From Paragonimus westermani (taxonomy: Eukaryota > Platyhelminthes > Trematoda > Plagiorchiida > Troglotrematidae), in NCBI GenBank assembly GCA_008508345.1, contig QNGE01000750.1, positions 168,141 to 232,140 of the forward strand: a stretch of 64,000 bases of DNA, read 5' to 3'. This document shows positions 37,301 to 50,800 of the stretch, piece after piece. Positions within the stretch are counted from its first letter, which is position 1, and every line of letters starts with the position of its first letter. Made by a program: the position numbers and the translations under genes. The notes beneath the pieces are model-generated. The model was given only the letters and a program-made list of their open reading frames with translations, did not search any database and was not told the origin of the DNA.

Positions 37301-39288
37301 AATGACACCCTGAAAATATTTCAACCACTGTGTGTTGCTGCCATTCCATACCTCTGACAGTGGAATACGGAACACTTTTGGAGTTGTTTGTAGTGACGTG
37401 AAAGGATCATGCGTCGGTCACCCGATCAGGGTGGGAGACACAGCAAAGGGTGTATTAGGTTAATGCTAGCAGGCGGTCTGAGAAATTTTGGGAATTTTTT
37501 GGTAGAGTGAATGCTACCCTAGATTTGCATAAGATTATTTCACATAAAGTGGCCTATGAGGATTGAATACGATGAATAAACGCCAGAAACAACTGCGAAC
37601 TACTCACCCTAACTTTTGCGTTTTTAATTGGAGAAAGAGCCAAATAATTGCTTTTGTAATAAGTATGCGGAGTACACGAAATAAAGCTCGTTTGAAACGA
37701 TGGCCTCCACAATTGAGTCTGTAATGAACCTACATGCCAGACGAACACTTGATGATGTGTGATTACGGAGTCACATAAAATCATTTAGCATTACGTTTAA
37801 GAAAGCAGAAGCCCACACGGTACGTTTGACCATTCTTCAAGAAAACATGACCATGAAATTCTATTGCGTATGTTGTGTTGTGCAAGGCAGTGTAACCTGA
37901 TTGTTTTACTACCGAAGTACTATGCAGTTTTCGTTCAAGAATTTTGAGCAGCACCGGAGAAGGCTGACAGAATGTACTTGATTGATTGGACCTATTACTT
38001 ACCTGTTATAGATTGTTATTACATTATATAATATATATATTATGTTATATATTTCTGTGAAAAATACCGTCACAGTACTAATGACTGATGCGCAAATCTA
38101 CAAGGACAAATTGCCATCTATTTTCATGCGCAATATTAAGCCTAAGCTAATTGGCTGCAACGGTTTGGAGGGCGTCAACGGTTTTGTCCTACAAAAATGT
38201 TTGCAAACGACAGAAAGTTGAGTTGTAGCAATTAAACTGAGTGAGATTTTCACATGGATGATAGCAGCAAGAAAATTCGCTGATTCATATACCTTGAAGT
38301 TAATGAATGGGGGAAGAACTGCTCAACTCGGAGAGTATTCAGAAACAGGAGACACGATGCTCGTGCTCATTCGCTGCGTGTGTCGAGGCAGCAAGATTCT
38401 AATCAAACCATTACACCCGTCAACCGTTGTTGTTCGGCTAACAGTATCAACAGTGTCCCCTATTTCCATGTCATTTACTGCGTATATCCGTACCAGTACA
38501 TCTCGAGTTATTGGCTACAAGTTATGTCAACACTAATACTATAATGGTTCACTAAGCAACCTTTTTCATACAAGGAGTCGCCAAAATTACAACCTTAAAC
38601 AAATTCGCTGTGAGGCTCGTGGAAAGTGAAACTCTCTTCTCTGTCAAAATTGGTAGGAGTCCAGGCAAATACATGGCACAGATAATGTCACCGTGATGAA
38701 CCATACAATGGCATAGGTTTCCAGCCAATACCTGTTGATTCACAGCCGTCATCAAACCCATAATATGGCAGATACCTTATGACGTAACTTAATGTCCTGG
38801 CACATTGCGTAACCGGTACACATTACTGACCAATCCTACACCTGGTTAGTATCATAAGTCAGAGAACCGCAACCTTTAGTTCACTCAAAACTAGTCTTCT
38901 AGCTCAAATGTATTATTACCCAAATGATGCATCAAATTCACTCGTTTACTATTTAAATAACTGTATGGGATATGAATGCTCCTGCAGTTGTTTGCCTCTT
39001 CATCAACGCAAAAGTGGTCAAGTCAAAAGAGTGAGATTACCGTAACTGTTCTCATACGAGTTTTGTCAACACAATCTAATCAAACGTAGCTTCAAAAGAA
39101 CTGACTCTGCTTTAAAAAATAAAATTAGTTCAAAACGAAGACTCTCAGTTGTTGCTAGCAATCAGTTGACGACACCAGAACAGTCTTTACAGTCTCCAAA
39201 CAGCGACAGTCTGTTGTTTTTCACCCCCGGAACACATATCACGATCATAATACTTCTCGAAAGACTATTTTTACAATTTCTTCGATAA
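34322..39288. other. probable intron of the channel gene
   Basis: Plus-strand sequence after the donor. No exon with recognisable DEG/ENaC features (Cys-rich domain, pore-TM2 with G-x-S) was found. A Cys-rich 82-codon frame at 34394-34642 does not align with the family and is not called. An AT microsatellite lies at 38023-38054. Confidence 0.5.
38023..38054. repeat. AT-rich simple repeat
   Basis: About 32 bp of almost pure alternating A/T (TATATAATATATATAT and similar), interrupted by a TATG step. Low-complexity intronic sequence. Confidence 0.85.
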
Positions 39289-39600
39289 TTCAACTTGGTA
39301 TTACCGATAATTTAGTACATCAGAAATTCTCACAGTTAATGACTTGTTGTTTGGTCGAGATGATAAACGTGTGAACGAACAATTATTCAGTTAAGTCATG
39401 AGAAAAAACGCGTAGCAAGCAAGCTTGTTTTCAGTGCCTGCTGTGAGCATGCAAATAATAGTTTGTAGTTGATGCAGCAGTTGTTGCAAACTGTGTAGAT
39501 TTTACGGAAAATCTGGTGCATATAACTTCTGACGTTAAATAACGTCAGTGGTTGCACTGCAACAAGATGTTTGTGTTTTAAACCACTGATCGATTTATTC
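39289..39600 (+). repeat. 0.3-kb direct duplication, copy 1
   Basis: The 312-bp segment is repeated at 39602-39904 right after a single N. The copies differ by a 9-bp stretch (TTTTCAGTG, present only here, just after AAGCTTG) and by a C/G change in the GCAAGCAAG / GCAAGGAAG box, and otherwise look identical. Near-identity across a single N suggests unmerged contig ends or two alleles placed in tandem. The copy contains a hairpin-forming palindrome at 39529-39548. Confidence 0.9.
39529..39548. repeat. short palindrome CTGACGTTA-AA-TAACGTCAG
   Basis: Nine-bp perfect arms around an AA spacer. The same palindrome recurs at 39833-39852 in the duplicated copy. It is followed by a second small one (GTTGCA-C-TGCAAC). 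No function is assigned. It contains TGACGT, the half-site of CRE/bZIP elements, but in intronic DNA this is weak evidence. Confidence 0.75.
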
Positions 39601-39601
39601 N
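39601..39601. other. single-N join
   Basis: A lone N separates two near-identical 0.3-kb segments. Copy 1 stops in TTTATTC at the N, and copy 2 continues past the same word into unique sequence. This is the pattern of two contigs whose overlap was not collapsed. Confidence 0.9.
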
Positions 39602-39904
39602 TTCAACTTGGTATTACCGATAATTTAGTACATCAGAAATTCTCACAGTTAATGACTTGTTGTTTGGTCGAGATGATAAACGTGTGAACGAACAATTATT
39701 CAGTTAAGTCATGAGAAAAAACGCGTAGCAAGGAAGCTTGCCTGCTGTGAGCATGCAAATAATAGTTTGTAGTTGATGCAGCAGTTGTTGCAAACTGTGT
39801 AGATTTTACGGAAAATCTGGTGCATATAACTTCTGACGTTAAATAACGTCAGTGGTTGCACTGCAACAAGATGTTTGTGTTTTAAACCACTGATCGATTT
39901 ATTC
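39602..39904 (+). repeat. 0.3-kb direct duplication, copy 2
   Basis: The 303-bp counterpart of 39289-39600, lacking 9 bp and with one visible substitution. The minus-strand open frame over its right end is a by-product of the sequence, not a recognised gene. Confidence 0.9.
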
Positions 39905-42900
39905 AATGGGGTTACTTGTCTATGACGCACAATCACTTTGAAAAGGAACTTCATAACAGAAAATATTTTACAGGAAAGTGGTATTTTTCATAGCCTGAAT
40001 TTCTTTATATAAGTACAGTTTGTGAACCTTGGAGATCACAAATGCAGCTTTTCCATATGACCTGGAATGAAATCACCGTGAAAGATAATGTTCTAACACA
40101 TTTCGTCAAATGTTTCCAGGTAGCTTCTGTAAACTTTCAGTCATGATGTTCTGATATCCATGCTCACTGAAGAAATGAATCATCAGGGGTTTTAGTGAAC
40201 GTCTACTGGTGAGTTGCGAACTTTTATCCAATCTCTCGGTAGTATTCTGTGTTTTTTCACCTGGATCACGAAATTTCCACTTGAAATCGTTTACGACTCT
40301 CTGATGACACACATGTGTAGTAGCAACTATCAATGCATTTAGCTGAGATGAACAAAATTCCAGCCCCAAATTTCGTAATAGATTGACTGCTTTGAGAGGT
40401 AGAAAAACCACGAGTGCTGATGAGTGAAATCCATCGGTTTTAATTTACCTACGTTTAGATAGTCGCAATGTAAAACACTATGATATCAGTAACTCACAAA
40501 CATGACATGGCAAGCCGGAAAGTTTTACTTAAATTTCTGAAACAACTGAAAGGGTTTAAAGGTGTAGAATGGTGGGGTAGAAATTCGTATGTCATATACA
40601 ACTGCAGTATTTCCATAAAAGAGCCTCCGGAATATGTCTGCGGCTACCGCGATGACCTTGCTGTATACGTTCAGCTACTAACCACAAACGGATTACTGAC
40701 GAATCAACTGATAAGCAGATAGCTGATTTATGGCAAGCGCCCCAGGTGTCCATGAATGGCTTTGTCTTCGTGGAGTGCAGGGTTTCTTGGAGTCAAACGG
40801 TTTGTCTATCAAGAACTGTTACACATTAGCCAAAGTTACAAATGCGCAACATTATCTGACATTTGCATGCTAAACTAAGCACGCTAAAATAATCTCACGG
40901 CTATCTGTCGAAGTAGCCTTGCCAAATTCGCTGTTTTAGTCGTGATTCTTTCTGGTTCGAAAGAAGCTTATTTTTGCTGCGCTTCGATGATTTCCAAAAG
41001 TTAACAGTAATGTTTCTCAAGGGCTTTACGTAACACTTGTAACCTGCTGTTTATTAACTTTGCCCAAGTCAACTAAATTCCTTGTGACGAATAGATCATA
41101 TAAAACATATCGATCTTGTTTTACTGGAAACGTCGTCGTTTCCCGTCCGTTGAACAAAAACACAGTTCAACTTTACCAGTTGTTAGTGTCCGCATACTCT
41201 TCAACTGCTTCCTGAAAGGACATCAGTTACAAGCTGACGATCATCCGATCTCGTTAGCATGGGATTGATAATGAAAATTATGTACAAAGTGGGCTACTGA
41301 ACATTTTTGTATAGTAAATCGGTCGAAAAACGGTCAAAATATGGTGTAATACACAATACTCCTTAAAGTAACTGCAACGCTTGGTTTAGTAACAGGTAGA
41401 GATTAGGAATTACAGGAACTTTCACAGGCACTTGGGTCAAAGCAATTAATTACAATGTAAGCTCGTTCACTGAGTATTTCCATCAAAATATCTTAAGCCG
41501 AGTAACACTGAAAACAGCAGATCATACAGTAAATGAGTGATTGCAAATAGACGGTGTGCAACCGACCATCACATTACTATTTTTGAGTAGAACAAAAATG
41601 TCACTCCAAACTTCCTTCCTGATTTCTGAGGTCGAAATTCAATGTTCATTTAAAAAATGGAGGTCTGCGAAGGATCTGTGTGTCAGCTTTGTAAATCTCA
41701 TCACGTGAACGTTATATCCCGTTTTCAGAAGAACTCCACTAAAACAACCCAGAACCTGTTCGTTTAGGATCAAATTGTTCTGTAGATTTTAGAACAATCG
41801 TGATGACGAATTTACACGTGAAAGTAAACGAAAAGATCTTCTCAAGGATGAATAGACGTGTACCGTACTTTGAATAACGGTGAAATTTCACTCTTTCAGA
41901 CGTGTACGCCCATGAGTCGAAACAGAAAAAAGAATGATTTGCTTTTACATGCAAGTGCTTGTGTTATCTGTGGAAAATTAGGTCCGACGATTTACAAGTG
42001 TGAAGAGCAAATGCGTTCAAGTGTACGATTAGAAACTATAATAAGACTACCGACTTCCCCTAGTCTAGCAGGCAGCTAAGTACATTTAATGCGTGTTTTC
42101 ACTGAACGCATTTTTAAAAAGAATTTCCAGTTCAACCATTACCATACAGCTGGGCAGATTGCTCCACTGGGAACATGCACCGCAATTTCTTCGTTGTTTT
42201 GAAAACCCTTCAGAACAGGGCTACTGTCAACAGTCTGCCAGGTAATTTCAGTAACCAACTATGGAGATATGTGTGGCGAAGTACTTTTTAGGATATTAAG
42301 TGCATTGTCAGTTGGCAAGCAACGGTAAAATGGTGCTGTTGATATTTCAGATAATTCGGTGGGAAAGCTCCCAAAGGTGATGAGATATAACACCTCGATA
42401 AATGATGACTCGTAAACCACTGGGTCTTCCAGATAGATCTTGCCTAATAAAACACATACATTTAAGTTAATCAAGCTCAAAAGTAGATTTTGATTCAAAT
42501 TTGAACGTTTTCTGAAACTTGATTGAAGGATGATCATTCACTCAGGGCTTACGCACAAGCCACTGTGAGTGGAAATTTGGCCATTCGAAACTCAAAAAAT
42601 GCGAGCTTTGAGTTGCCACATCGAATTTGCTTCTAAGTGACAGGTTTGTTAGAGGGTATGTTGAATTTAAACAACCAGATTGTCTAGTCCCGGTTCGTGA
42701 AATGCAACAGCAAACCCTTTGATCAAAACATAACACACCGGTGGCAGTCGGTAGTGTAATCACTAGCTATTCTTCTTGAAATAGGCATTATTTTTAATAT
42801 CGATTGTTCACCATCGCTCACACCACTACTGCCTCAGTTTTCTGAATGCAGTATTGCACATTTATATGCCGCTTACATATAGTTCCACCAGATTCATGTG

Positions 42901-44050
42901 CCTTTTCAAATATATTGTCGTACATGATACGAAATCGCTGATTTGGGCTGTAATGGTACCAGGAGCGGGCATTTAACCTTCACCTACTCTGTAGCTTTTG
43001 TTGCAAAATCCGACTTCTGATGGGTCCCTGAACCCACGACTTAGGAAGCATGTTTTGTTCTACGTGAATACTTAGGTACAGAAGTCTCAAATATTGTGTC
43101 CAAGACGAGCTGAGTCCTGTATTTCCAAACACACTTTTTGTTGACCAGAATATAATTGAGACAGCATTGTGTTCGACTGACTCACAATTCAACATGGTCA
43201 TGATTGTGTTGAGACAGACAGCCTCCGTTGATATCTCCAAGAATTCCTCAGCAGCTGAAGATGTTGCGGACTTGATGGAGTGACACGTGAAATCCCGATG
43301 AGTAGGTCTTTTTTTTATTTAGGTTTTAATGAAACGTGGAGAGGCTGTCTTACACAAAGTCCTATATAAGGTTATTTTGGCGCGTTTATACAGCACGATC
43401 ACTCTGAGTTTTCATCGATTTACATTACTTGTCAGACCGATTCCGAAGTATCTTGTAATATTCTGTCATGAAGACAAAGACTTACAGGTGCGATTTAAAC
43501 ATCGAGTCATTTTACTTCATTCACTGGTTTACCTACCACGGAAACGTTGCAACAAGACCGCACTATGAGTGAAGTTCGTTGCGTCTGAAGGTTTTGGGTT
43601 CATTCAGACCGTTGAAGGCTGGAGCCACGATTATAACAGGAGTTTATTGAGGTCCAGCTACACGTCCTATAAAAGAGAGACCATATGAAACGGTTTGACA
43701 TGACTCGGTACACGAAAGCAGTTTAGTCAGACTTCGAAGCAGCCGTACCTCGAGTGAATAACAGCAAGGTGGTTTTAGAAGAGAACGACAAGGACGAATT
43801 TTCTCGGGTCATTCATCACTAGGTCATTGCAAGTATACACGTTCAGCGAACCTGAGTGATTATTAAAAAAATACCAGCAATCCGTATAATAGGGTACACA
43901 ATTTCAAACAAACGGATTAGGCTACTCAAACAGCGATCGGTGGCGAAATAGTGAAATTGCTCCCGACTTACCAAGGAGAATCCGTTCCGCAGGGACAACA
44001 GAACAAGAATTGTGAATAACCGCCAGTGTACTAAGTGAATAACGCTAACA
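39905..44050. other. no recognisable gene; probably intronic
   Basis: AT-rich with short frames only. No exon of the channel gene and no transposon piece is recognised. Confidence 0.5.
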
Positions 44051-44368
44051 CAGCCGCTTTATAACTCAAATTGTCAACGTCAACAAGTCAAGTGATCCCG
44101 TTGCCGATATGGATGAGAATGTCATCTTCTGCTGTCTAATGTTCAGCATTAGTATTTTCACAAGAAAACTAATCTTTCGCCTATGCCCGGTCCTTAGGCG
44201 TACAATCCGAGAGACCAAATTGAAGAGCTTCTTCACGATTTCGCCACCGATTTCTTTGAGTCCGAAAAGTCCAGTGTTAGTCCTCGACCAATCCATGCCT
44301 GTGTATTCTCGTATTTGCTGTTGTACAGCGAGATTCGCAAGTCGGAATATCAAGCCTCTGCCCAAACG

Positions 44369-44768
44369 AATCATGGAGAGCCATCCTGCCCGGCTCAGGA
44401 CCGGTTTAACGAAACCCATCAATAGCTCAGCTGTCACAAATGTCTCTGCTACGGACTGTCACGTTAACACAAAGCAAGCTTTTTGCACCCCAAGCTGGTC
44501 ATATAGCCGGTTGCTATTCGGCCACACAGTCTGGTTTTTTGTTCTGAAGGGCAGGTGGTAGAAACTCTACTTTCGTCCAGACCAAAGATCGCATCATTGA
44601 CGTCAATCTCGATTTCTGCCGTTTAACTTTGGGCGGATCACTAAGCCACCCATCACAACCACTGATGACTCGCTGTTTAAGTGGCCTGACCCGTTCATTT
44701 AAAAGTATGTACGCCGCTGTACAGATGGATGGTAGTTTACTTGATAATGACCTAATTTTATCACGCAC
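44369..44768 (-). pseudogene. mitochondrial ATP synthase subunit g-like relic
   Basis: Subunit g is a small (about 100 aa) membrane subunit of the Fo part of mitochondrial ATP synthase that helps dimerise the enzyme. Four blocks occur in the family's order on the minus strand: a start-like SLSSKLPSICTAAYILLNER (compare K-x-P-x-x-x-x-A-A near the usual N-terminus); TKVEFLPPAL from 44573 (family A-KVEL-x-PP); NRLYDQL from about 44512; and QSVAETFVTAELLMGFV from 44458 (family L-V-A-T-E-V-L-M-W-F), then VLSRAGW where the family has I-I-G-K-R-G. The KVE-to-TAE distance is about 46 codons, close to the roughly 45 of the animal protein. Breaks: about 31 extra codons before KVEF, a frame change between 44573 and 44518, and TGA at 44461-44459. 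The expected GE of the C-terminal membrane helix reads KP. It is therefore a relic, or a real gene spoiled by sequence errors with an intron I cannot place. It lies antisense within the probable channel intron. Confidence 0.45.
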
Positions 44769-44853
44769 AGATAGTCGTGACGATACGGTGAAGAAATATC
44801 AAGAACACTTGTCTTTCACTGTTGTCTTCCAAGACTCAGTGGGTATTTTCTAG

Positions 44854-47800
44854 GAATTTTTGATTGGTTTTCCTCGTCTCCTCAAGTGAATCCAACACCT
44901 ACGCAGAGGCCAGTCAAAGCAATTTTAGTTTCATATGTAAAAGGCCTGTGCTACCAAACATTAGTCTCTACTGAGGTTTGGATTTTGTCAGTCTGTGTGA
45001 CTGATATCCCAGCTCAACGGGCAAAAGTCAGCTGGCATAAGCAAGCTCCTGTTCAGTCACTTACTCATTGTCAGATCACCAAAAATATTGAGTGATGTTG
45101 AAAGTTCACTTGGTCCCTGACAATGCTTATTTTAGAAAGCTGAATTGGGCTGACAGTTTTTGTACCTTAATATTAGTCAATATTTGAATAAAAAGCATGA
45201 AACACAGTGGGCACAATGGATACTTTCTCACTAAACCTTGAGAAAAGTGAAATTAAAATACCGGTTCACGATGGTTAACCTTTTTAGTGGTTTTACGTAT
45301 CGTTCACAATTTTAGAAGGCTTAAGTCTTAATCAGCAACTCACATAACTGAAGTATTTCCTCATAGGTTTGGCTGCAACTGAAAAAGAATAACATGGTAA
45401 TTTAGATATAATCATAAAACCCGGTCACACGGATACTCGCATGTCTTCTTGGACGTTGTGCAAGAGTACCAATGCACGTGTAGCGTCAAAACACTCGGTC
45501 TGTAAGTAAAACGATTGTTATGCTTGACTGATAAGGCCTTAACGAATCGCAGCGTTTGGTGCGCAGAAGGACAGTCAACTCATTGGTGTCCCTTGTCTGC
45601 GAACTGTTCTAAAAATGTAACTACTGATTGGTGTTTATGGCTTTCACCTCCGATTTTCTTCACCGAATAGTTCCGTTTGTTGTCTGAATGTCAGTCGTCA
45701 GTGGTAGTTATCGCCTTATTACGTTTACGAAGTCACTGCACCTAGGATTTTTCTCATAAGCAGTAAGCTTGTTTTAGGCTGACATTAATTCAACGAAGTA
45801 GTGAAGTAAGTAGATTACATCAAATATTGTATATTTTATACCGCAGAGAAAAGGATTTAATTTTCACTTCGGTAAGTGATGCTACTGTGGCTGTTCATTG
45901 AACGTTAGACAGGTTTTTTCTTTGTGTCGCAGAATTTAACGCTGAGCGTTTCCACTATTGATTTCTAGGAGGAATTCATCAGTGAAACTCAAAGAATGAC
46001 AAAAGTAAGGAGTAGTGGTCCGGAATTTGATCACCGCATATCTTTTATGGCGTCTTCCACACTGACACTTATCAGACAAAGCATGCGAATCTAGTTTTGT
46101 TTTACGAAGAACCTTCTTCAACAATGAACTGATCTCTAGTTCAGTAGCCTATGGTGCGGACACAACCATCGTACCATTTACCATGAGTTGGGCATGAAAA
46201 CAGTGCAGCATACGGACGGGCTTAATTTCTCACCACTTCAAAAGGTGTGGAGAATTTTGTCTAGGGAGGTTAAGTTCACGAGGTAGTCTGTTCTTTGTAA
46301 TGGAACATCAAATTTGGCAACACTAACAATCTTTAAGATACATTTTGGAATATTTACTCAACGCGTACTGAGAGCTGCGTAAAATTCAAGTCAACGGCCT
46401 GGATATTCCCGAGTGGTAAATCTCAGTAAGAATTGAATGAGAATTTTGTCAGTCGCCAATTTTTATACAGTATCAAGTAGATCATGCTGGCCTATTCATT
46501 TTGTTCTCTCAAGTGCAATACGTTAGTCCATCTTCTGCGGCAGATTTTTCAGTGTTTCGTTTTGGCATTTTTACTTATAAGATTTAGGTCGCATTTATCT
46601 GTGATGCGCTTTTCTAACCTACTTTTCTGTACACGTCTACCGGCAGCGGCACATGGATAGAATATTTTGCCTGAAACCCATTCATATCCAGCATAAACTT
46701 GAACACGTTTGCTATCGGAAGGTTATAATAGCTTGAAAGCAAACCCTGTCTTAAGTAGTTGTTACCGACCGACAAGCAGATTACTTCACTTTGGGTTCAA
46801 TTACCACTCATGGTATAAAACCGGATCACTCACTCACTCGCTGAAAAAGTGCCTGCGTTATGCGCTCGACAGAGTTTACAAGGGCCCTTTTCATTTTTGT
46901 ACTGACCTCTATTTAAAGTTGCCCACTTTTATCGTCCCAGAAGGAACAGCTACGTTAAAATGTCTCACCAAAAGCAATAAACATCACATTACAGCGCGAT
47001 CGCAGTTTTATTGCCCAGTCCGGATTGCCCCAACATAAACACCATTAGGTGTCAAGATCAACTGGTAATTAGTGTTAAATTTTTGTGGTTGGTCTGAATC
47101 AAATAATCTGATATAAACCCGTAGCAGCTGCACATTAAAACTTTCACAAAATAATTCTACGCGGTCAGGTGAAATACCATTAAAGGGCCTTCAGATTTTC
47201 CTGGAGGATACGTAAGTAGATTATGCCATTTTTTATTCCCGAGTTCATGAAAACATTTGGTACTGAGGTGACAATACAAAGTGCTAAAATTTACCAGTGT
47301 TAGTCTTCTCAATGCTTTTTTTCAGACTAGGCTGCGTCAAGGAAAAATTACGAAATGTTCACTCTCACATTGGTACCAACCGTGTTTTTGATGATGAACA
47401 CAGCTCGTCCCATTTTGCCAGTGCTGCAATAGCTACGACCGCAAACACTTCAATCACTTGTTGTTGACCCTCTGTATAAACATGGTGACGCACGTGCAAG
47501 TGGTTCATGTAGCCAACTCAAATTATCATGATAGTCTGGCTGTCAGCAGAATAAGTTTCGTTTGTGAATGCAAGTAACCACACACATTTGTTGGCCCTCG
47601 GTTTCCGTGTTAGAAAACCTATGTAGCAGCTTTCGAGAGATATCGCATGATCTGATGTGTTATATATTACTTCTTGTCATGCTGTTAGAAAAGGCGTTGC
47701 ATTTATTGGCGCGTATAAGCCATGATTGTACGATACCTCACATTCCTAAACAGGAAGATATAGCTACATGATATAACATCGTACTACATGTCAAAAATGA

Positions 47801-50800
47801 TATTCCGATGGTTTTATTCTCAACCCGGTGACAGTGTGGGACTAATAATCTCTCAATGTAGCTGCTCTTTCAGGATACTACGTTTCTACTGCCTCATAAC
47901 GCCTCAGGAGTGCGAAAAATGCCTTGCTCAGCTTGCTAGACATTTTTTTGTTTATCGAACAGAAAGCATCATGGAATAAAAATTTTGGGACTTCAGCAAG
48001 AAACGCGCCATAGTCGTCTGAGAAAGGCACTTGAGCAACCCTGTTCCTCTCGCAACCATTTCAAGATTAGAACATAAGCCTACTAATGGACTTGCGATTT
48101 TGATGTCAGAACCAGGAGCGCGATGTTCTAATTCAAACGCGTAGGAAAGATAATCGATTATTCACCTCGAATGCTTCACAGCGCTGCCTAATATTTGACC
48201 TGTAAGCATTTATACGCCTAAACCATTATTGCAGATGTTTGTAACTGAAAAACAAAATAACTCCTGTAGGTGGAGGCAATCGGAAACTTTATGGCAAACA
48301 CAGAGCTTAAAATTTGGACATACACGTGAGTCTCAACCGAATAGTAAGTGACCTTTCCAACCAATGACTGATAACCGGTTGTTTTCAATTTCTATCGGTT
48401 TTTTTCAACTAAACTGGCTGTTAACAGTTCAAAACACAGTTTTCAACGTGCCACTCATCTGAGCGTTAAAAAAAGATGGCCTGCGTTTTAGTGGATGTTC
48501 ACAAATTCACTAATGCATGAAAAGTAAATTTTACTTGCAGATAAATAACATCATCCTTTCCCCATTCTTTAAAACTTATGGACTTTGTGAAATACTCATT
48601 ACATATTCTTCTTATAGAAAATGTTAGGTGTTATTTCACGTATGTAACATGCAAAAAATAAACGGTATGACCAAGGTAAACTTAGCCAGCTCTGTTTCAG
48701 CTGATACGTGTCACACAAACACAATCAAGTCAATGTGATAACAAAACTTAGTCAGTGCAGAATTGTTAGTGACAGCATTATGGATCACAATAAAATTTGT
48801 CGACCCCGAACTGCATACCCCGAATCTTAGGCAATCACTTGTGCATGAACCACTCCAATCCCACTCGAGCTTAAACCTGATTAGCTCACGAAACATTCTC
48901 CAGATGAGCTATTCACCCAAAGCATACACACATTAGCCTACCGCTACCAGGATTCTTGATTCTGGCAAAATTTCCATCCGGTTTTATTTCTCGCTTTTAC
49001 AAGACTAAGTAGACTGTATGTACCTGCTGTAATTCGCTGAAGCAAACAGTTTGGAGCTCCGAATTGCCGAAGGGTACTAATGGGTATAGTAGGCTGATAG
49101 CGTTCTAAATTGAAATGGACCCAATGTCACCAAACGTTGTACTGAGTCTATATTCAGGGTGTGGAAAAATTTGAGTAGAACTGAAAAGAATAATTTGGTT
49201 GACAGTTTTTTCTCTCCTCTATCAGCATTTTAGCAGTGGAAAATTAAGTAAAATCGGCGTTATTGGTGACATCACGGCACATCCATTTTGTTGACGCATG
49301 CACATACTGACCAGAAAAATATTTAATTTATAAGTCTAGTTTATGCACCATATACAGGTTGAGGGAAACCGCTGACGGCGAACTGTACACTTAGCAGGTA
49401 TGGCACTGCGGGGCACCCCCTATCAACGCTTTCTGAGAACCAGTTCATACAATTACAGCAAGCAACTTTTTCTGAGGTATAGATGCTTAGGAATGTCCTT
49501 CTAAAGTGATCGTTTCTAGCATGCCTTACTTCAAAAGCAGTGAACTCGTCGTATACTGTAACAGCACGGGCAAAACAGGGTATCCACTTTGGCGAAGATT
49601 TGGGCGAACAAAGATCATGAAACCATCAGTGTTTAGCTCTTTGGCATCCTGGTCAGTGAAGATAACGTACGCAGTATGGCCTTACGTGCAGTTCTCCATG
49701 AGCGTTCAGTGATAATCAGTACGTACTCGGAATAAGATGGATGTGAATATATGTCGTACCCATATGTATTACTCGTGAGTTAAATATTTCCGCACTCCTT
49801 TCTGCCCGTTTATGAATTGTTAATGTTGGTCCCATCGTGGCCGTGAGTTCATTGTAATTTAGGACATCCTGTCCCCTGACAACCCTGTGGAGCCGATTTC
49901 AGATTTTTAACAATGTCGAAACGTAGTTCAATTTCCACTCGATGTACTCCTATTGAACATAATTATCCATCGTTTAAAAATATTTTCCTACGATGAAAAA
50001 ATCTGCAGCTGTTAACTTCACCAAAGTGATAGGTTGAAAGTTAAAATCGAAATACTGAGGATTTTCCTCTAAACAACTGTCCCATTTGTGCCACCATATG
50101 ATGAGACGGTCGACCGATACTATGGCCAAACAAACATCGCAAATCTTCCAGAAATATCTTTAGTTAGTCCGACAGTTCTCGGGCTCGAAATGATTACTAC
50201 TGAGATTTAATTGACGGTTTCAACCACGCGGGTAATTTTGGGCTAGTACCTTTCTTAAAGAAGCAGTCACACCAGGTTTGCATAAATCAGTAGTGTAAAG
50301 TCTACCACAGCCGAGGTTTAAACGGTGGTCCACAAAATTTTAAGATAAGATTAACGGAGATGGGCGATTTCAGTTTGACTGCAAAACCTTAACCAAACGA
50401 CCGACGACTTGAGTTAACAGAACGGCCACTATGACACCTCTCTTAGAGTAATCACGCCATCCAAACATTGTCTATAAGCAAACCTGACGGTATTTTGAGA
50501 GCGTGAGTTTGACGGTCCTAGTTAAACAACGGCAGTGATGAGTGGATTCCTGTAAACGCAAATTGGAGTTACAATCCAGGTATCAAAAATCATGTAGATC
50601 ATCAATGGGTTTTACAATAAGGATACTCAAATCGCCTGTTTATTTAAGGAATGGACCCACTGAAGCCTTTATCAAAGCATCAAATCTGCGACAAAATGAT
50701 AGTGTCTATTGTAGATTTCTTAAGTTGTGGTGATTTAGTTCTGACGATGACTGACGCACCTCTTGCCGAATTGAATTGTCGTGTGGCTCCTTCCTTATGA

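Noticed and set aside
44109..44561. 150-codon open frame on the plus strand
   Set aside because: It is the opposite strand of the ATP synthase subunit g-like relic and its downstream frame, and shows no family resemblance itself.
50215..50250. Second copy of the hammerhead-like element (GGTTTCAACCAC shared with 17593)
   Set aside because: Only 12 bp are shared, and no CTGANGA box is present on the minus strand upstream of the GAAAC.
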